56,958 nt of DNA from a virus. The stretch lies in the IMG/VR virus record IMGVR_UViG_3300042563_002495, positions 1-56,958 of that record. One strand, 5' to 3'. The notes beneath the pieces were generated by a model that saw nothing but the letters and a program-made list of their open reading frames with translations, was not told the origin of the DNA and did no database searches. Made by a program: the position numbers and the translations under genes. Positions 53,519-56,958 of the stretch are shown piece after piece; positions within the stretch are counted from its first letter, which is position 1, and every line of letters starts with the position of its first letter.

Positions 53519-54690
53519 GCAGTCTCTAGAGCAGTAATTCTCTGTTCAAGTGTTGTTATTTGCGCTTGTTGTTGGTCAACAATAGCTTTTAGTTCTTTAA
53601 CTGCCGACACAAGCGGAGCAACCATAAATGATGTGTCGATTCCTTGATAGAGAGGCTCATCTCTGAAGTGTGTCCATGTGTAACCTTCGCTGGCATATCT
53701 TGCGGCATCTTCTTCGGATGGTTCTGGAACTTGTAACTCCTCATCACTTTCCATGGCAAGTTTAGCATCACCGTTTGCATCAATTAGTTTACCAAAACGT
53801 ATGACTTCATCTTTTTTACCACTCACTGAACCTGCAATTTGTGGCGCATCTTCTTGAACTTCATGAGCAATAAAGCCCATATCTTCTTCATTATTTATTT
53901 TCCATGTCCACGATCTTGGTCTAAGTGCCGCAATAATGTCGAGTCCTGATTCAACAGGATTGATATTTTCTTTTAGTCTGTAATCCGAACTTGTCGAATA
54001 ACTTGTTGTTGTGGATGAAGTAAAAATGGAACCAGTTTCTGTAGGTCCATTTTGAAACGCCATATAAACTGATGGACCAGTGGTGGGAAATTGACTTCTA
54101 TGATGTAGATATACCAGTGGCGTGTTGACAGAACCGGGGTTAGGACTTTTGTTGACAATTTTAAGTCCGATGGCACTGACACCGGTAGAAACATTGTCAT
54201 TTCCTTCCACTACCAATCTATTTTTGACAATCGTACCAAAATTATTCACAGCTAAACCTGAGTCTATAGTCGGAAGGTTACTGTATACCATAGGTTGACC
54301 AATTGGGCCGGACGATGGATTGTCGTATGCGCCAACTTGGGCTGATATATCTGTATTTTCAGTACTCGCAGGTGAACTGGTAGTAGTATATAAATGTGCA
54401 TATGCCGTTGATACAGCTGGACCTGAAGTCGAACTATAAAAATCAAGAACGGAAACACCATTTGCCGTACCTCTTGCCCAATTGGCGCCGGCTGGCGCCG
54501 CATTGCTAGTTATTCCACTGGAGATTCTAGTCCTAATTCTGCTGCCGAAAAATTGATTCTTGTTAATCGCACTCATCGTACTTTGAGTCTCTATATCAAT
54601 CGTGCCTGAAACCGCAGGAGTCGATGGTGCATTTGTGTATGATAGAGGGTTGGTTACTGAAACTTTATCCGTTTTTAGTATTGATGACAT
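53515..54690 (-). CDS. Tail fibre/appendage protein with S74 intramolecular chaperone domain
   Basis: 391 residues on the minus strand, against the plus-strand neighbours. Ser/Thr/Asn-rich beta body (1-234). SDYRLKEN (235-242) starts the peptidase S74 endosialidase chaperone domain; self-cleavage normally occurs at the Ser of this motif. MGFIAHEVQED follows. The C-terminus is a coiled coil (VKELKAIVDQQQAQITTLEQ). It has its own late box TATAAATA upstream (54732-54725). Likely a receptor-binding appendage. Confidence 0.8.
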   Translation of the reverse strand: MSSILKTDKVSVTNPLSYTNAPSTPAVSGTIDIETQSTMSAINKNQFFGSRIRTRISSGITSNAAPAGANWARGTANGVSVLDFYSSTSGPAVSTAYAHLYTTTSSPASTENTDISAQVGAYDNPSSGPIGQPMVYSNLPTIDSGLAVNNFGTIVKNRLVVEGNDNVSTGVSAIGLKIVNKSPNPGSVNTPLVYLHHRSQFPTTGPSVYMAFQNGPTETGSIFTSSTTTSYSTSSDYRLKENINPVESGLDIIAALRPRSWTWKINNEEDMGFIAHEVQEDAPQIAGSVSGKKDEVIRFGKLIDANGDAKLAMESDEELQVPEPSEEDAARYASEGYTWTHFRDEPLYQGIDTSFMVAPLVSAVKELKAIVDQQQAQITTLEQRITALETA

Positions 54691-54724
54691 TTTGCACTTC
54701 CATGTTGTTATACATATATTTATG

Positions 54725-54732
54725 TATTTATA
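54725..54732 (-). promoter_or_regulatory. Perfect T4-type late promoter TATAAATA
   Basis: Minus strand TATAAATA 34 nt upstream of the fibre ATG (54690). Exactly the T4 late consensus recognised by the gp55 sigma-like factor. Confidence 0.7.
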
Positions 54733-54759
54733 ATTCTTATTTTGAAGAGGAGATAATTG

Positions 54760-55338
54760 ATGAACTTACCATATTTAACTGACTATATTTATGTGGCCCG
54801 AGGATTTTTAGATGACGAAATTTGTCAGAAAATAATCAGCGAAAATCAGAAACTGGATGATACCTGGTCACAACACAGTTGGACCACAACAGATGTGGAA
54901 ACTGGAAAATTAAAACAACATAGTAGAGATGAAGCTGAATTGTCGGTAAAGGGTGTTGATGATGAAACTGCTCAAATATTGATAGATGCTATAAACAATG
55001 CTATAATTTCATACCACAATAAAATTGGTGTAACGGGAGGCGTGTATGCACACATGAGCCATCCAAGAATAAATCGATACACACCAGGTTCAAACATGGC
55101 TAAGCACAATGATGCTATTTCATCACTTTTTGAAAAAGGTGTTGGTAGACCGACTCTTAGCATAGTGGGTGTTTTGAATGACAACTATTCCGGAGGAGAA
55201 TTTATTATGTTTGATAATATGAAAATACAAGTTCGGGCTGGTGATATTTTAATTTTTCCAGCAACCTTCATGTATACACATGAAGTCACAACCGTAACTG
55301 AGGGTGAACGTTGGTCTTTTGTTTCATGGGCATTTTGA
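54760..55338 (+). CDS. 2OG-Fe(II) oxygenase (PKHD/P4H-like)
   Basis: 192 residues from ATG 54760 (GAGGAGA upstream). HND (H116, D118), a distal THE (H174) and R184 form the Fe and 2-oxoglutarate sites; YSGGEFIMF and RAGDILIFPA fit the PKHD-type hydroxylase fold. It starts divergently from the fibre gene, whose product could be its substrate. One nt before the next oxygenase. Confidence 0.8.
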   Translation: MNLPYLTDYIYVARGFLDDEICQKIISENQKLDDTWSQHSWTTTDVETGKLKQHSRDEAELSVKGVDDETAQILIDAINNAIISYHNKIGVTGGVYAHMSHPRINRYTPGSNMAKHNDAISSLFEKGVGRPTLSIVGVLNDNYSGGEFIMFDNMKIQVRAGDILIFPATFMYTHEVTTVTEGERWSFVSWAF

Positions 55339-55339
55339 T

Positions 55340-56017
55340 ATGAGTGAATTTACTGTACATGCATTGTTTCCTATACCCGTTTGTGTTTTCAAATACAAAG
55401 ATGATGTTAAGCTGCAAAATTTCTTGAGAACACAAACAATTAAATCAAACTTTACTGACCCCAAAACACTTCGGCAAATTGCTCCTGTAAAAAAACTATA
55501 TGGCTCACATTCAGATGATGTTAAAGTGTTACGTAAACCCGAATGTGCGGATTTACGTAAGTTTATACTCGACAATTGTAAAATTGTTGGTAATACGGTC
55601 TTAGGTTATAATGCACCCGAATATATTGATGTGTTATCTTGGATATCAATCAAATCACCAGGCGAAGAACACGTTCCACACATACATCCAAATTCCTTCA
55701 TTTCCGGTGTTTTCTACTTTGATGCGAACGTTGAAAAATGTCCAATAATTTTTGGTGATCCTGGTGTAGTGGCGGCAAAACAAAATACGATTTCTTTACC
55801 GAGAGAAAGTAAATCGGAGTCAACTTTTGCTGTGGAATCTATTTTATTGGATATAAGACAAGGTGAGTTGGTATTATTTCCATCTTATCTGAAACACATG
55901 GTAGAAACGAACAGAACTAACTCAAATAGATATTCGTTAGCATTCAATGTAGTTCCTAGATACTCTGTCGGTTCTCAAAATGAATTAACATTTTTTAATT
56001 ATGGAGACGCCATATAA
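55340..56017 (+). CDS. 2OG-Fe(II) oxygenase-like protein
   Basis: 225 residues from ATG 55340. VLSWISIKSPGEEHVPHIHP and NSFISGVFYFD with HxHPNSFxSGVxYF, GELVLFPSYLKHMVE and a late NRYSLAFNV Arg fit the TIGR02466-like 2OG oxygenase group. Clear paralogue of the next gene (shared HPNSFISGV and LFPS motifs). Overlaps it by 1 nt. Confidence 0.75.
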   Translation: MSEFTVHALFPIPVCVFKYKDDVKLQNFLRTQTIKSNFTDPKTLRQIAPVKKLYGSHSDDVKVLRKPECADLRKFILDNCKIVGNTVLGYNAPEYIDVLSWISIKSPGEEHVPHIHPNSFISGVFYFDANVEKCPIIFGDPGVVAAKQNTISLPRESKSESTFAVESILLDIRQGELVLFPSYLKHMVETNRTNSNRYSLAFNVVPRYSVGSQNELTFFNYGDAI

Positions 56018-56685
56018 TGCAAGTCATTCCTATTTTTCCAACAGCAATTTTTGTTCAAGATATAAGTCTAACCACAACAGAACAGACCGCACTTATTTCC
56101 ACACATGTAACACCAGCCTTCACTGAAAAATTTCTGAATGGTGAATCCAACAGTGAGATGTGGTCGAATTTGTCTGACAATAAACAGGTGCTCAGAATGC
56201 CTGAGTTGAAAAACGTTCGAAATACGATTCTCGTCAATAGTAATACGCTTGTCAACCAAGTCATGGGCTACGATATCAAAGGAATGGTTGATGTTTTGTC
56301 ATGGATCAATCAAAAACCTTCGGATAGAGAACATAGAACACATACACATCCGAACAGTTTTATTTCTGGTGTTTTGTATTTTGATGATGTGTATGATGAA
56401 GATCAATCTATAGTTTTTGAAAAGCATCCAGGTGTGAACGCTGTATGTCAACTAATTCCAAAGCGAAGGGTCGATATTAACACAGAATTTTCAGCACAAC
56501 ATGCTATAATTCCTGCTCAAAAAGGTAGATTAGTTTTATTTCCATCCCACTTGCCACACTTTGTGCCTAAAGGTGAGCCTGGAAAAATAAGGCGAAGTTT
56601 ATCATTCAATTTGATGCCTGAAGGTAGCCTAGGTGATCTGATACAACTGACAGAATTTCAGTATATGACAGCACTTACACAGTAA
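56017..56685 (+). CDS. 2OG-Fe(II) oxygenase-like protein
   Basis: 222 residues. DVLSWINQKPSDREHRTHTH and PNSFISGVLYFDD, GRLVLFPSHLPHFVPKGE and IRRSLSFNLMP supply the HxH, distal His and Arg. Tandem paralogue of the gene before. Last protein-coding gene before the tmRNA promoter. Confidence 0.75.
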   Translation: MQVIPIFPTAIFVQDISLTTTEQTALISTHVTPAFTEKFLNGESNSEMWSNLSDNKQVLRMPELKNVRNTILVNSNTLVNQVMGYDIKGMVDVLSWINQKPSDREHRTHTHPNSFISGVLYFDDVYDEDQSIVFEKHPGVNAVCQLIPKRRVDINTEFSAQHAIIPAQKGRLVLFPSHLPHFVPKGEPGKIRRSLSFNLMPEGSLGDLIQLTEFQYMTALTQ

Positions 56686-56702
56686 ATTTACCACAAAAAC
56701 GC

Positions 56703-56731
56703 TTGACACCTAAATAAAAAACCTCTATAAT
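56703..56731 (+). promoter_or_regulatory. Consensus sigma70 promoter of the tmRNA gene
   Basis: TTGACA, 17-nt spacer, TATAAT: a perfect match to consensus. A CTAAATAA late-type box (56710-56717) lies within the spacer. Transcription would start near 56738. Confidence 0.85.
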
Positions 56732-56737
56732 AGGGGC

Positions 56738-56958
56738 TATGGTTGTATGAAGCAACTAGAAAAGTGTTCTGGACGGGGGTGCAAATCCCCCCACCTCCAC
56801 CAAAAGCATTTGCGTATTAGCCGAACCAGAAATGATGTATTCGGGGGAATGTAAATCGGGAAGTGCTTTTGATGGGGGTGTACTCAGCTATTCGACAGGG
56901 CAACAAGTACAGAAGTGGACAACTCACCAGAGTAGGTGTAAAAACTAAATCAAAGTAA
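56738..56958 (+). ncRNA. ssrA: Circularly permuted (two-piece) tmRNA gene, 3' truncated by window end
   Basis: The acceptor piece comes first. T arm: GGGGG (56776-56780), loop TGCAAAT (56781-56787), CCCCC (56788-56792); acceptor 3' strand CACCTCC (56793-56799), discriminator A and CCA (56801-56803). The 5' piece begins at 56874 with GGGGGTG, which pairs with CACCTCC over 7 bp (one G-U), followed by the near-invariant ATTCGACAGGG (56890-56900) of the tmRNA D-domain. The pieces are split by 70 nt (56804-56873) closed by AAAAGCA/TGCTTTT, the loop to be excised. The tag reading frame is expected just past 56958, so tag and stop are not visible. The role would be trans-translation with host SmpB, rescuing stalled ribosomes and tagging peptides. 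No smpB is visible. The 5' end of the acceptor piece is estimated. Confidence 0.85.

Overview
The window is a 56,958-base stretch of a large T4-type myovirus genome that probably infects a freshwater, probably betaproteobacterial, host. T4-type affiliation rests on a gp61-like primase, T4-type RNase H, PhoH, NrdA/NrdB, head proteins with prohead-protease-like sites, an S74 fibre and T4-style late promoter boxes (one perfect TATAAATA). The host guess is inference, from a BPSL0761-family gene, a phasin-like gene and a circularly permuted tmRNA. Genes are tightly packed, mostly with ATGA-type overlaps.

Layout. 1-1368: surface/glycan genes (WavE-like, phosphodiesterase-like). 1423-10423: virion and head region. 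Five proteins share a ten-residue N-terminal tag that matches the T4 capsid-targeting pattern, including a ligase-like and a nucleotidyltransferase/kinase protein. Two further mosaic proteins carry repeated LDE/IDE/IEE sites. 10425-13313: lysis cassette (two spanins, GH19 endolysin, holin candidates, XhlA-like protein). 13334-22717: early metabolism (primase, ThyX, MazG, NrdA, secreted nuclease, thioredoxin, NrdB, GIY-YIG, RNase H). 22717-28455: small genes, an AbrB-like protein, a CobT-like VWA/zincin protein and a 2OG oxygenase. 28740-30664: a minus-strand island with a GP88-like gene. 30747-33287: divergent start of the rightward early region, with a two-copy candidate RNA element and a noncoding segment carrying iterons and two DnaA boxes. 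33288-46054: a dense accessory region of mostly unknown small genes with CobS-like and other AAA+ ATPases, a P-loop kinase and a DEDD exonuclease. 46064-53518: glycosyltransferases, MazG, PhoH, PD-(D/E)XK nuclease and a methyltransferase-GT25 fusion. 53515-56685: a minus-strand S74 fibre and three 2OG-Fe(II) oxygenases. 56703-56958: a consensus sigma70 promoter and a phage-borne circularly permuted (two-piece) tmRNA gene that runs off the window.

The most unusual signals are the permuted tmRNA; the shared ten-residue head-targeting tag; and a modular regulatory system between about 28 and 46 kb. That system consists of TTGCCA-N16/17-TATAAT promoters, often overlapping stem-loops, TTGACC-N5-GGTCAA palindromes that contain the upstream gene's stop codon, and start codons exactly 7 nt after the -10 box, which suggests leaderless transcripts. 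A candidate DnaA-box origin lies in the same stretch. All functions are read by eye from protein motifs; no database search was run.
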